Positions 32,339 through 32,385 of a stretch of DNA of 32,385 nucleotides are shown here, one piece after another. Below the pieces are notes generated by a model. It was given only the letters and a program-made list of their open reading frames with translations. It made no database searches and had not been told where the DNA came from. The translations under genes and the position numbers were made by a program. This DNA comes from Shinella pollutisoli (GTDB taxonomy: Bacteria; Pseudomonadota; Alphaproteobacteria; Rhizobiales; Rhizobiaceae). How positions within the stretch are numbered: the stretch's first letter is position 1; every line of letters starts with the position of its first letter. The DNA lies in NCBI RefSeq assembly GCF_024609765.1, contig NZ_JANFDG010000042.1, forward strand, positions 1 to 32,385. Reading direction: 5' to 3'.

Positions 32339-32385
32339 AGTATGGCAGCCATATCTTTGCGGCTGCCAGGGCGAGGAATGCCGAG
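32322..32385. repeat. Right terminal copy of the 64-bp inverted repeat (probable IS end)
   Basis: Exact reverse complement of bases 1-64, starting TTAGGTCCTGTTGAC. It interrupts an open reading frame on the minus strand, which supports insertion of a mobile element here. The two copies point in opposite directions, so recombination between complete flanking elements would invert the region rather than delete it. Confidence 0.85.

Overview
The window looks like an accessory metal- and metalloid-resistance island from an alphaproteobacterium, most likely of the rhizobial/Brucella group. The grounds are a flagellin N-terminal fragment of rhizobial type, an ArsK-type arsenite transporter, a tyrosine-coordinated heme protein, an amino-acid ABC permease/ATPase fusion, and GC-rich codon use throughout. 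No rRNA, tRNA, replication, conjugation or CRISPR gene is visible. The first 64 and last 64 bases are exact inverted copies of one another. They look like the outer ends of two insertion-sequence copies pointing in opposite directions, so the 32 kb may be an IS-bounded segment or a contig that stops at a repeated IS.

Region by region. 1-900: repeat end, then a FitA/VapB-VapC type toxin-antitoxin pair. 900-6600: two arsenic-resistance transcription units meeting tail to tail. The first is DUF6428-like protein / arsR-arsK, divergent around a palindromic operator. The second is arsR-arsN2-arsC(LMW-PTP type)-acr3-arsC(glutaredoxin type)-arsH on the minus strand. 6600-9800: a graveyard of broken genes and mobile elements: a peroxiredoxin remnant with an in-frame stop, an ArsR-like regulator stub, a 3'-truncated IS5-family element with a frameshift site, an IS110-family element, and a 5'-truncated IS481-like transposase. 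9800-13800: a tetR-hlyD-ftsX-ABC-membrane protein operon. 13900-18350: lysR, chrA (chromate) and a P1B-4 type metal ATPase. 18600-24500: acetoin-reductase-like SDR, MerA-like flavoprotein, a YHS/CPC copper-type ATPase, hexameric tyrosine-coordinated heme protein, and a DUF924 protein. 24570-28240: a frameshifted metal ATPase with an unusual CPG motif, a 120-bp inverted-repeat-bounded relic, a truncated amino-acid ABC transporter, and a head-on junction with a flagellin fragment. 28240-32385: a dif/loxP-like palindrome followed by seven unrecognised genes, the last cut by the right-hand repeat.

How the genes fit together. Arsenate would be reduced by either of two unrelated ArsC enzymes, arsenite exported by Acr3 and probably ArsK, and organoarsenicals handled by ArsH and ArsN2, all under two ArsR repressors. 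Chromate is exported by ChrA and divalent or monovalent metals by the two intact P1B ATPases. The ABC exporter, flavoprotein and heme protein are plausible stress-side partners, but their link to metals rests on neighbourhood only. The many truncated genes at 6.6-9.6 kb and 24.6-28.2 kb show that the island was assembled by repeated IS-mediated insertion and deletion.
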